Part shown: one piece after another, positions 53,265 to 62,928 of the stretch
How positions within the stretch are numbered: position 1 is the first letter of the stretch
Layout: every line of letters begins with the position of its first letter
From: Liolophura sinensis
Taxonomy: Eukaryota; Mollusca; Polyplacophora; Chitonida; Chitonidae
DNA: 64,000 nt
Reading direction: 5' to 3'
Assembly: GCF_032854445.1 (NCBI RefSeq)
Contig: NC_088298.1
Coordinates: 6,230,488-6,294,487 of the forward strand
Notes under the pieces: model-generated
What the model saw: the letters and a program-made list of their open reading frames with translations, nothing else
What the model was told of the DNA's origin: nothing
The model's database searches: none
Made by a program: the position numbers and the translations under genes

Positions 53265-53327
53265 ATCGCTTCGCGCCATAAACCCATTGCTTCGTGACAT
53301 TAACCCATCGATTCCTGTTATAATTCC
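53265..53327 (+). repeat. 21-bp minisatellite in copy B, three units
   Basis: ATCGCTTCGCGCCATAAACC, ATTGCTTCGTGACATTAACC, ATCGATTCCTGTTATAATTC; one unit fewer than in copy A. Confidence 0.85.
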
Positions 53328-54195
53328 GTTGCTCGAATTCACACCATTGTCAAGGGATACTACAATGAAATGATGGTACGATAATGAACTTAAGCAGATT
53401 TCAATATGCGACCGTACTGACCAGGTGCAGTTCGACTGCAAAGAGTAATGTAAACCATTACGCGGAGAGAGGCCCACTAGGCTCTATTTTCATTTACCCT
53501 GCTTAAAGTGATTGACAGATTGGTTGTTGCTCAGCGCTATACTCAGGAACTGTCACCTTTTTGACATGTAAATGCAATATTCTTTTGACCGAAGCAAAAA
53601 CCTCGGCCAGCTAAATATATCAACAGAAATGAAAGAATCCTTTGGAATTCTCCGTCATCCAACGATCTATAATTTTAGCGGGGGGTCATCGGGTATACAT
53701 TCGTTGTGGGTAATGACCTTAAAGTGCAATTTTGCCAAATTGTCGAGAAAGTAAAATGGTCGTAACTTTCGAGAATCCGACGATGAAATAGATTGTTTTT
53801 GATTAGACTGTGTTAATGTTACTGAGCGCCATGTCGATACCCTAGTCTGAAAACATGACCATGCCTAAAAGCCATGGCCTTATCAGCAAGTCTGACATAG
53901 CATTGTATAAATGAGAATCGGTAGACTGAAGTCCACTTCCGGGTTTGAAGGTCAGACTGACAAACTAAGACCGCTAACGGCACCACGTCAACCTAGGGGG
54001 TCTTCTTGTCATGCAGATTGCACACCCACGCAGTGGCGGTGGAAGTTTGAGTGGTTGTCGTGTAAGCTGGGGAACGGATCAAATCAAATCCGAGATTGGC
54101 CACATTGAATACTTCACAAATTGTGTAAATTTACAAGTATGGGTGCTGCAATAGATTGGAGATGGGAATAAGAACATAGACCAGGGCTCGTATTT

Positions 54196-54463
54196 GATTT
54201 ATTTATTTATTTGATTGGTGTTTTACGCCGTACTCAAGAATATTTCACTTATACGACGGCGGCCAGCATTATGGTGGGTGGAAACCGAGCACAGCCCGGG
54301 GGAAACCCACGACCATCCGCAGGTTGCTGACAGACCTTCCCACTTACGGCCGGAGAGGAAGCCGGCATGAGCTGGACTTGAACTCACAGCGACCGCATTG
54401 GTGAGAGGCTCCTGGGTCATTACGCTGCGCTAGCGCGCTAACCAACTGAGCCACGGAGGCCCC
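54196..54463 (-). mobile_element. SINE family 1, full length, in copy B
   Basis: Same insertion as 51769-52036. GGGCTCGTATTT flanks it at 54184-54195 and 54464-54475. Box B here is the standard GGACTTGAACTC. Confidence 0.96.
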
Positions 54464-54653
54464 GGGCTCGTATTTGTCAAAAGTCTTAAGACTTTGGGTC
54501 AAAAATTCAAACACAGGTACAAACAAAACGCTTTGTTCTAGTAAGTTTACAATTTGCTCACTGATTCTTTGACTTTTTTCCTGTTCTGGGTTTGTCTTTT
54601 AATGATCTGTAATTTATGGTATCAGCCTTAAGTTGCTGGATAAATATGGGCCC
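54464..54653 (+). mobile_element. MITE-like element in copy B
   Basis: Same as 52037-52224: GGGCTCGTATTTGTCAAAAG at the left, TGCTGGATAAATATGGGCCC at the right. Confidence 0.75.
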
Positions 54654-54741
54654 TGATACTAGTCGGTCGGGTGAAATTGTCATATGCTAACGTTAAGAAG
54701 TGGGCATTGGAATTGCAATTTGCTGATGACACTTTTTTCTA

Positions 54742-54982
54742 CGCAACAAATGTATTTTGTTCCGTGAACTTAAGTATAAAATAATCAACTTGACGTATTC
54801 AGCTTTACCAGGCACAAGCCACACAGTCGCAAAGTGTTGTATCCATCAGGCTCAGGTTTCTTAAAACGGGTTTGAGCAAGAGTGAAAAATGGAGTGTTTT
54901 ACAAACAACTCAGTTCTAACGGTCTATAAAACAAATCATCTCAGGCTTCAGATCAAGTTTGTTTCGTGCAGTCAGGCCCCAG
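54742..54982. other. Short spacer
   Basis: No feature recognised. Confidence 0.35.
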
Positions 54983-54993
54983 TCTTATAAAAG

Positions 54994-55124
54994 CAACCTG
55001 CGGATGGTTGTGCTCCCCTCCTCCCCCCCCCCCCCCCCGCCGTATTTGGCCAGGTTTCCTCCCACCTTAATGCAGGCCGCCGTCGTACAAGTGGAATTCC
55101 TGTACAATCAAGTAAATAAATAAA
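54994..55124 (+). mobile_element. SINE family 1, 5'-truncated, exact target-site duplication, C tract
   Basis: CAACCTGCGGATGGTTGTGC, a run of 16 C (about 55024-55039), CAGGTTTCCTCCCACCTTAA, TGCAGGCCGCCGTCGTACAA and the tail AGTAAATAAATAAA. TCTTATAAAAG flanks it at 54983-54993 and 55125-55135. The last part lacks AATATTCTTGAGTACGGCG. Confidence 0.93.
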
Positions 55125-55135
55125 TCTTATAAAAG

Positions 55136-55216
55136 GGAAAATAAGATAAGCTCGTCACGGCGTCCATACATTCAGTCAGCCACGCGTGAGGTTCACTGCT
55201 CAGAATTAAGTGGTTG
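55136..55216. other. Short spacer
   Basis: No feature recognised. Confidence 0.3.
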
Positions 55217-55420
55217 CTATCTGACCATTAACCTATTTGCAGTAATTGAGCGAATTTCTCGCTAGTGAGTCTATCTGACCATTAACCTATGTGTTGTAAC
55301 TGAGCGAATTTCGCGAAGGTGAGTCTATCTGACCATTAACCTATTTGCAGTAATTGAGCGAATTTCTCGCCAGTGAGTCTATCTGACCATTAACCTATGT
55401 GTTGTAACTGAGCGAATTTC
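55217..55420 (+). repeat. 54-bp minisatellite of alternating variants, 3.8 copies
   Basis: Units start CTATCTGACCATTAACCTAT at 55217, 55271, 55325 and 55379. Odd units have TTGCAGTAATTG and TTTCTCGC; even units have GTGTTGTAACTG. The repeating block is therefore a 108-bp dimer. Confidence 0.93.
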
Positions 55421-56377
55421 CCGACTCTACATCACATTGGATACACCCACAGGGTCACGTTTGAGGAGATCAAATGCAAGTCTTGATGCATTCGTGTGGA
55501 TGTTGGGATGACAAGAGTTCGAGGAAAACGAATTTAACCTTTCCTGGAAAGCGGCACGGTTTCGTCCTTGAGGCCAGTCTTCACGTGTAGTTATTAGCGC
55601 TGCTTTCACACAGCAAAGATTTTGTCTACGTCTGCTTCCCGAAGGCATTTCTCTTATTGAGAGTTCAATTTCCTCACCCTGATAGCTTAGCTTTCTTCTA
55701 GTCATTCATGAATTTGTCTAAAATCTAGGCGCCATGTCGGCGTGTGTAAACTTAGTCATGTGAGTCTGGAATAATTTGGTATACCTTCAACAGCTTGTAT
55801 CTTCCTTTACCTAAAAGCCAGTGGTTAATTATATGAAAAGGCACAAAAGATTACCAAAATTACCAAGTTCTCATACACCATAATGATATTTCATTTCTTT
55901 CCCTGGTCAGTGCTTTCTTAGAACATTGCCACTGTTGTGTGTTTATACAAGCCACATTCGGATTTCGGACGGCCACCATTTTTTTTAGGCAGATTGTCGT
56001 GAGATCTCGCAGAACAAGAGAAGCCGGGTGCTAATTTTTATTCTACGGCCTTTGCTTTAATCTTGAGGCCACATGCTATTGCGTAAACCTTAACTTCCAC
56101 TCGTAGTAACTTGTGGTGAAACGGACAATGCAAAAAATGAAAAAGTGGAAAGTGTTACTTTGTAAAGATGCTGTTTTATGGCCGTGGAAAACATCTGCAG
56201 CCCAAACATCAAAGGTCGTTGTCTGTAAATGGGTGGGAACACTTCTCTATTCTACCAGTTGGAACCAACTTTGATGTGAAAAGGTATCATTCGAACGCAA
56301 TTACATACTACACACACATAAAATCGCCAGCTACCGCAAATCTCTCATTCTACAGGTAACGATTAAAAACCAACTTA
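55421..56377. other. Non-coding stretch
   Basis: No supported gene in about 950 bp. A 92-codon minus frame at 55427-55705 has no familiar motif. Confidence 0.4.
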
Positions 56378-56505
56378 ACCCGAACGTGGGAAGGATTGCC
56401 AGCAACATGCTGATGGCCGTTTTTTCCACCGGTTTCCTCCCACCATAATGCTGTCCGCCGTCGTACAGGTCAAGTATTCTTGAGTACGGCGTAAAACAAA
56501 ATATG
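56378..56505 (+). mobile_element. SINE family 1 copy, 5'-truncated
   Basis: CGAACGTGGGAAGGATTGCC, AGCAACATGCTGATGGCCGT, ACCGGTTTCCTCCCACCATA, ATGCTGTCCGCCGTCGTACA, GGTCAAGTATTCTTGAGTAC. It lacks the AAAT tail. Confidence 0.9.
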
Positions 56506-56514
56506 TAAAGCACC

Positions 56515-56518
56515 TATA

Positions 56519-56562
<44 letters not shown>

Positions 56563-56569
56563 TGCGCGC

Positions 56570-56626
<57 letters not shown>

Positions 56627-56637
56627 TGCGTGTGTAT
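56515..56637. repeat. TG/CG dinucleotide tract with (CG)10 core
   Basis: An unbroken 123-nt run of alternating pyrimidine and purine: TATATG, then TG repeats, ten CG at 56565-56584, more TG repeats and TGTGTAT. Such sequences can adopt left-handed Z-DNA under supercoiling. Confidence 0.97.
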
Positions 56638-56820
56638 CTCATTGTATCCGCCATTAACCGAAAAGCGATCCTGTATCAGTAAATGTACACATGTAAACCT
56701 ACATACATTTTGTTATATCTCTCCTTCACAAACAGCCCACCAATCAGCATGGAGTGTTGTGTTTCCAATAACTGTACCCTGACAATAAACTCGATGGTTT
56801 CGCCCAGACAGCTGTCGTGT
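56638..56820. other. Short spacer
   Basis: No feature recognised. Confidence 0.3.
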
Positions 56821-56871
56821 TTGTATTGTATTGTATTGTATTGTATTGTATTGTATTGTATTGTATTGTAT

Positions 56872-56902
<31 letters not shown>

Positions 56903-56903
56903 T
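56821..56903. repeat. Compound TTGTA and TTTA microsatellite
   Basis: Ten TTGTA units (56821-56870) followed by about eight TTTA units. It directly continues the tail of the adjacent SINE and probably grew from it. Confidence 0.95.
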
Positions 56904-57055
56904 TTGATTTGTGTTTTACGCCGTACTCAAGAATATTTCACTTATGCGACGGCGGCCAGCATTATGGTGGGTGGTCCCACTTACGGCCCGAGAGGAAGCC
57001 ACAGTGGACTTGAACTCACAGCGACCGCACTGGTGAGAGGCTCCTGGGTCAATTT
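56904..57055 (-). mobile_element. SINE family 1 copy with internal deletion
   Basis: TTGATTTGTGTTTTACGCCG, TACTCAAGAATATTTCACTT, GCGACGGCGGCCAGCATTAT, GGTGGGTGG then directly TCCCACTTACGGCCCGAGAG, GACTTGAACTCACAGCGACC, GGCTCCTGGGTCA. About 60 bp of core are missing, and so is box A. Confidence 0.92.
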
Positions 57056-57544
57056 TTTATTGTAAGGTCATGACTACAAATGATAGAACATCACCGCCAA
57101 ACCTATGTACGACAACACACATAGGTATGCCGTGGAACTGAGGGACAATTGCCGCGGTCAATGTTATTCCTCTCAGATGCAATTTGTCGTTTTGTTTAGT
57201 CGCTTGTGACTGGAATACAAAATGTTAACATTCACGGAAAAAAGTGATTAGATTGTCTGATAGAGAGTACATCCGGTAATTTAAGTAGATATGCCGTGTC
57301 GTGTAACGAACCTAGAAATGATGCACTCAACACATAGTCTTCATGAATCCCTAACTTATCTGCACGCAGTGGACAAGAATAAGACCCACACCACAGAACA
57401 TGGTAGTTGGTAGTATACTTTTCCTTTTTTAGTGACGTCTAATTATTTGGAACTATCATTACTGTAATTTTTCTGAAATAATTCTGCTTTAGAGGGATAC
57501 AGATTCGGTTCGGATTGACTTGCGTGAGAGATAGGCAAGTCCAG
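57056..57544. other. Non-coding spacer
   Basis: No feature recognised in about 490 bp. Confidence 0.4.
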
Positions 57545-57650
57545 GCTATGTCTTCCATTTCACCGGTTACCTGTGACCATTTACCAGGTATCACAGTGTG
57601 GTCAGTGCTCTGGTTTTACTCTCAATGATGCCAGTCTTTTATTACATTCA
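57545..57650 (+). repeat. Family D fragment
   Basis: CCATTTCACCGGTTACCTGT, GACCATTTACCAGGTATCAC, AGTGTGGTCAGTGCTCTGGT, TTTACTCTCAATGATG, TTTTATTACATTCAT. One copy of the segment amplified at 17.3 kb. Confidence 0.68.
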
Positions 57651-57664
57651 TCATGTTCTTCAAG

Positions 57665-57745
57665 ATTTTTTCTCTGCTGTCAGGTTTATAAGTGGAGGAA
57701 ACTGGTGTACCAGGAGTAAAGCCACTGTCCTTCTCTCTGGTCAAA
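57665..57745 (-). mobile_element. SINE family 2 core fragment
   Basis: CTGTCAGGTTTATAAGTGGA, GGAAACTGGTGTACCAGGAG, TAAAGCCACTGTCCTTCTC matches the family 2 core at 14.17 and 32.97 kb. Confidence 0.55.
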
Positions 57746-58364
57746 CCCCTTTAAAAAAAACCCTTTAAAAATTTATTTCTTATGTAACAAAGTCACAATA
57801 TTGCTTGTCAAGGTAAGTTCTGGGTATGTTAATGTACAACAAAGTTCTGTCATATAACGGAAAAGGTACATACCACACCTAATGGTTGAGGTTTTGACTT
57901 AAGTCTTAATTGACTTGAAGATTGATTCGTGATCCCAGACCCCGGACCCCGGTGTCTGACAAACCTCCTGATTTTAATTTAATACTGTGTGGTATGTGAC
58001 GATTTCAATCAACGTGATAAGTTATTATCGCAAAAACAGGTGTGTCTAGGTTATTCCATCAAACGTAGTATTTAAGTTGAGTATAATTCTCTTGTAAGTA
58101 AATATGGACAGAGCGTCCAGAAACGCGCTTAACCCTGAGATAGGAGCTGTGTACTCTTATTGTTGAACTGGATCGTAATCAAAGCGTAACTGATAGAAGG
58201 AATATTTTGATATATCGACGAAAAAATTTAGATTTGGATATTGATTGAATTAATTCGCCTAGAACATTCCTTACATCATTTCGTCATATTTGAAAACTGT
58301 TCACTAGTTCTATTTGCCTGAATCCGTTTTAGTTTCGTACATTATATATTTCCTTCGTTCTTTT
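57746..58364. other. Non-coding stretch
   Basis: No gene or repeat recognised in about 620 bp. Confidence 0.4.
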
Positions 58365-58470
58365 GTGGCTTGTGTACAACGTTGTTTTGGGAATTGGTCT
58401 CGCAAACATTCATTTTGATTGACGTTTGGTATACAAGTGTCTGTTTTGGCGATGAATTTAAATAATGCTT
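58365..58470 (+). repeat. Dispersed family E copy
   Basis: GGCTTGTGTACAACGTTGTT, TTGGGAATTGGTCTCGCAAA, CATTCATTTTGATTGACGTT, TGGTATACAAGTGTCTGTTT. Confidence 0.68.
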
Positions 58471-59571
58471 AAGCAGCTTTTCTTGTCATTTTTAGCTGCA
58501 GAGAACCGGCTATAACCCGCCAGAAACACCACAGTCAATAAGGAGAGACAAACCGTCTCTCCAGCGAGAGCTGGATTTGAACTTGGCCAGGACCTGGTTG
58601 AAAAAATTTCCGGTGAAGGACATGAGGGATGAATGCATTAAAGTGGACCGAAGGCAAGGATAATGTTTAAGGTGCCAAGAGTCACTAATCGGGAACAGGC
58701 CGTTTTTGTTCTTTTTCCAGTTTTTTGCTGTTTTTCTAGTTCCGTGGCCTGTTTAAACGGAGCAGTCCCACTGGGTGAGGAGATACGTTACCATGGTAAA
58801 CGCGCGCGGCGCAGTGCTGTTACAGCTTTGTAAAACAGGCCCCCGCATAGTAGGGTGCATTTTTGCATTACATCTTGTAACCACACAAATGTCATTTCTC
58901 TTATTCACATATAAATCAAGCGAATTTTTTATAAATCAACAAACAATTACCTACATTTTTTAAGGGAGACCTGTGGAGATGTAGGCTACAGCTAAGTTGT
59001 ATTGCCGAAGATTGTCATGTGCCCGGGTAACCTATAAAGGGTATTAAAACATGTTCAGGCATGTTAGCGAATGACAGCAAGGGTTCTGTTCCTGGAAACT
59101 TTGTGTAAAAAGATATATATGTCAGTTTCATCTCTTAGCAACGCAAATGTTCATATTCGTTTCGAGAGCTAATTGTAAACCCTTGATGCCTTGTTTATAT
59201 TCTCCACCGAAAGCTTGAAACCTGAATTTAAATAAACCCTAAACGACATTAAAATAAGTATGGAAAGTAAGATTTATTTGGAGTTGTCCACTGAAAAAAT
59301 CTGGAAATTAATTCATGCAAAATATATAAGTAAAGATGAAAAAAATAGCTCTAAAAGGCCATTCAGTTATTTAATTGTTTTCTTCGCAAGAATCTGTGCA
59401 TCCATTAGGATATGTAATTGTTTTTTCGGTGGTTTACATGACACTCATGAGAATGTCACGGAATGACAGCACTAACCTCTGAGAAAGATCAAAAGGACAT
59501 ACAGCACTGGAATTTTACTTCAAGCTAGATAGTGTCTTTGAGAGCCCTTCCAGTAACGTTCAAAGCACATG
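58471..59571. other. Non-coding stretch
   Basis: About 1.1 kb. GAGAGCTGGATTTGAACTTG (58565) resembles a tRNA box B within a degraded SINE-like segment. Frames of 62 and 68 codons (58775-58963, 59260-59466) are unsupported. Confidence 0.4.
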
Positions 59572-59603
59572 TAAAACACCATTCAACTAAATAAATAAAT
59601 CAA

Positions 59604-59642
<39 letters not shown>

Positions 59643-59644
59643 AT
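59572..59644 (+). mobile_element. SINE family 1 tail with long AAAT tract
   Basis: GTAAAACACCATTCAACTAA followed by about 15 AAAT/AATC repeats. Only the last 20 bp of the SINE body remain. Confidence 0.75.
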
Positions 59645-59756
59645 CCTATGCTAGAAATATTTACAAGCCTGCCATAACGTTGATAGGAATGTAAGGGTTG
59701 GTCCTTTGTGAGATCTTAGTGACAATAACCGGTCGGACGCCTCTCGCCAGGTCGAT
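59645..59756. other. Short spacer
   Basis: No feature recognised. Confidence 0.3.
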
Positions 59757-59897
59757 TGCGCAGCCTTAAGCTCGAACATACAGTGCTTAACGACTGCGCA
59801 ATCTTAAAATGGGACATACAATGCTTGACATCTTAAGCTCGGACATACAATGCTCGACGAATGCGCAGTCTTAAACTCAGACATACAATGCTTGACA
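59757..59897 (+). repeat. Degenerate tandem repeat, 3-4 units
   Basis: Phrases GCGCAGCCTTAAGCTCGAAC, ATACAGTGCTTAACGACTGC recur at 59796, 59841 and 59863 with variants (CGGACATACAATGCTCGACG, CAGACATACAATGCTTGACA). Spacing alternates, about 30-50 bp. Confidence 0.8.
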
Positions 59898-59991
59898 CCG
59901 TATTTTTCACTCACTCTATTTTTTTTTTCTAATATATTTTAATTTATATAAATATTTTGAGTTTAGGGTAAAGAACACCAAGCACTAGCTG
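59898..59991. other. Short AT-rich spacer
   Basis: No feature recognised. Confidence 0.3.
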
Positions 59992-60350
59992 TCCTTCATC
60001 GCGAGGTAGGCCTAGATGTCATTCATCGCCCAGTTAGCGAGATAGGCCTAGATGTCATTCACTGCCCAGTTAGCGAGGTAGACCTGGATGTCATTCATCG
60101 CCCAGTTAGGGAAGTAGGCCGAGATGTCATTCATCGCCCAGTTAGCAAGGTAAGCCTAGATGTCATTCATCGCCTAGTTATCGAGGTAGGCTTAGATGTC
60201 ATTCATCGCCCAGTTAGCGAGGTAGGCCTAGATGCCGTTCATCGCCCAGTTAGCGAGGTAGGCCTAGATGTTATTCATCGCCCAGTTAGCGAGGTTGGCC
60301 TAGATGTACTTCCCGCCCTGTTAGGGAAGTAGGCCTAGATGTCATTCTTG
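59992..60350 (+). repeat. 36-bp minisatellite, about 10 copies
   Basis: Unit TAGATGTCATTCATCGCCCA, GTTAGCGAGGTAGGCC. Variants include AGATAGG, GGGAAGTAGG, GCCGTTC and TTATTC. The first and last units are shortened. Confidence 0.93.
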
Positions 60351-60892
60351 ACCCCCACAAAACGTCCTTTAATGTTCTATCAAGTTGTGTTGAACATTGT
60401 GAGAAACTCATATTATTTTGTCAAAATATGGGACATTCTTTGAAAAAAAAAACAAGAAGAACAAAAACAATGAGGCCGAATGGGTTGAATACGGATGAGG
60501 AAGTGCAAAACCCATTGCTTGACATTTGAGAAAGCTTAAAAGAAATTCAGATCAATGATAATACTTCTAGCAAATGCTTTTTTCTGGAGAAGGAGGGAAC
60601 TCTGGTTCCTCTACGAAAAAGGAAAAGTCTGCGTAAACTCCATGGGAATGTTAAACCTGGTAATCTGTGATGGTTCAGCGCTCCAGCTGTCCACAGAATG
60701 GATTGATCGGCATCCAAAATACACTCTCTGAACTTCAAACCTCAATGGGCGAAACAATATGAGATCAGTACAAAAAATTAAGAGGATAAAATGTGAAGTT
60801 GTTACACGTAAAATCAGAAGTTATTCCGAAGAAACAACTGGGAAAAGGATCAAATGGATAAGACTTATAACCAGTGATTGACTGACTGCTCG
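60351..60892. other. Spacer with possible family H fragment
   Basis: The part at 60600-60700 (CTCCATGGGAATGTTAAACC, GCGCTCCAGCTGTCCAC) recalls 19.7 kb weakly. Nothing else recognised. Confidence 0.35.
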
Positions 60893-61212
60893 CCTCAGGC
60901 AGACGCCGACAACTTATTATCACCACGATTTCCACGAACAGCTCGTTTCAGGCAGAGCCCAACTACTTATTTATTATCACGAATATTTTCACGAACTGCT
61001 CGCTTCAGGCAGACCCCAACCACTTATTATCATCAAGATTTCCACGAACAGCTCGCTTCATGCAGACCCCAACCACTTATTATCATCAAGATTTCCACGA
61101 ACAGCTCGCTTCAGGCAGACCCCAACCATTTATTATCACGAATATTTCCACAAAGAGCTCGCTTCAGGCAGACCCCAATCACTTATTATCATCAAGATTT
61201 CCACGAACAGCG
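60893..61212 (+). repeat. 53-bp minisatellite, six copies
   Basis: Unit CTCGCTTCAGGCAGACCCCA, ACCACTTATTATCATCAAGA, TTTCCACGAACAG. Two units carry ACGAATATTT in place of TCAAGATTT. Frames across it (about 120 codons from 60878) are repeat-driven. Confidence 0.93.
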
Positions 61213-62928
61213 GGCAGAGGATGTACAAAATTTATTTTAACGACCTTCTCAACAAAGACACGAATGTGCCTTACTGCCGATGTATTAGAATTCCTCAACA
61301 GAAAACCCAAAATATGTGAGGATTTTAGTTAACACACTGTAGGAAGAATAATTTCCTAATGAAAATTTTATATAGACACGCATATTATCAAACGTGTAAA
61401 AATAATCTGAATCAGGACAATTACGTGCAAAAACATCTGGACGCAAACAAAAATCTCGATTTATTTTTTTCTGCTTGACGCTGCATGAAATAACCACAAC
61501 GGGCTTGCGCAGAGTCTATCAGCCATAGCGACTACTCCTACATCTCTGTAGTGATCCCGACGTCGTCTGGTTGTCCATTAGCCCCATTTGTCCTGACTGA
61601 GCGAACATCTTGACGCAGCATGCCCTCTGCGACTATCGGGCCCCATCAGCCAAAGACCGATAAATTCTGGAGATGTCAACGTGCTGCTGAAAGTTAGATT
61701 CGGTCATTGGATTTGAGATAAGATGCTAAGGTATCTTGTCGATGACAAAAAGGGACCCTTCGGCTTTAAAATCCAATTTCCACGGATGACCGTTAGCTTG
61801 ACGAAGATGCCATTAAATCTTGTATGCGGGCCTTATCTTCCTGTTTCATAACCGTTTGTCACAGCTGATTTGCGCCTTGAACAACTTGACTGAGTCTATC
61901 CAGCCTGACACAGCGTTTGTTCGTGGTCTAGACACCAAAATAGTTGGCGTAAGCTAGGCCGTGGTTAAGCTGAGATTAAATATACACCGTTTTCTACTGT
62001 TCACTTCACTAGTCAAGGACATCGAGAGTAAATGATGGACCAATTAACTGTACAAACAGAGGATGTTTTCTTGTTTTAACAATACTTAAGGCTAATTACA
62101 GGCCAGCAACTATCGAAGGATTTCTCCTTGGATATAGATGACTGTGTATTGTATCGCGTTAACGAAGTGTCTGCAATAGAGCTCATAGACTGAGGAAACC
62201 AACTCTCACCTTCATGATTCTTAAATAACACTGTTCATTAAAAAAAAAAACATGAAAAGTGATCTAGACTTGGTTTTACCAATTTTTATTTATAAACGGA
62301 AGATGTATCGCGCAGTGGTTGATGTATGTGGGGACACAATCTTCAATCGCGTAATTTTAGAGTCAATGATGCATTTTGTTGCACTGTTTGACCATAAATC
62401 TTTGTAAGGCACAGTACTAACGCGCTTGATGTGATATGTATATTATCATATCATATGTAGTTTATCAAGAACACTCTTTTGTCAATTGCCGATTTGTCGT
62501 AAGGCCACCATAAGGCATCGCTCTTTAGACATTGGAGACGAGATAAGTCTCCGTTTCCTCTAAGCTTTTCATCCCATTACCTTCAATATAATTTGCAGCT
62601 CCATCTTGTGTACGCCTCATTTTTTTCCATCTCATAAAAGTTTGTCCAAACCTATTCTTCTCTTTAGCAGGCTAACTGACAATACCCATTCTACCGTACA
62701 ATGTTTGTATAAAGTCTAGACACCTTACTGGGGTGAGTAAACTCGCCCATTCTTAACCTAAGCTTAGCTACACGTGGTTATCTTCTGCTGACCCTAAATC
62801 ACTTGTCGATAACACCATACAATAGACTCATAACATGTGAAAACAGAGAAAGCGTCCTTCACCAATAACTAGGGTCCAACACAAGTTGATTACATGCCTG
62901 CTCCAGACGCAGGATTCCTGTAGAAGGG
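61213..62928. other. Non-coding stretch
   Basis: About 1.7 kb with no long reading frame and no recognised repeat. Confidence 0.45.

Larger units (their letters stand above)
52518..54741. repeat. Large duplicated segment, copy B
   Basis: Second copy of 50003-52316. Differences by eye are scattered single bases, short indels (for example GGGGGGGTCATCG versus GGGGGGTCATCG) and unit-number changes in two arrays. After 54741 it continues into sequence (CGCAACAAATGTATTTTG) that is hidden by the gap in copy A. Confidence 0.93.
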
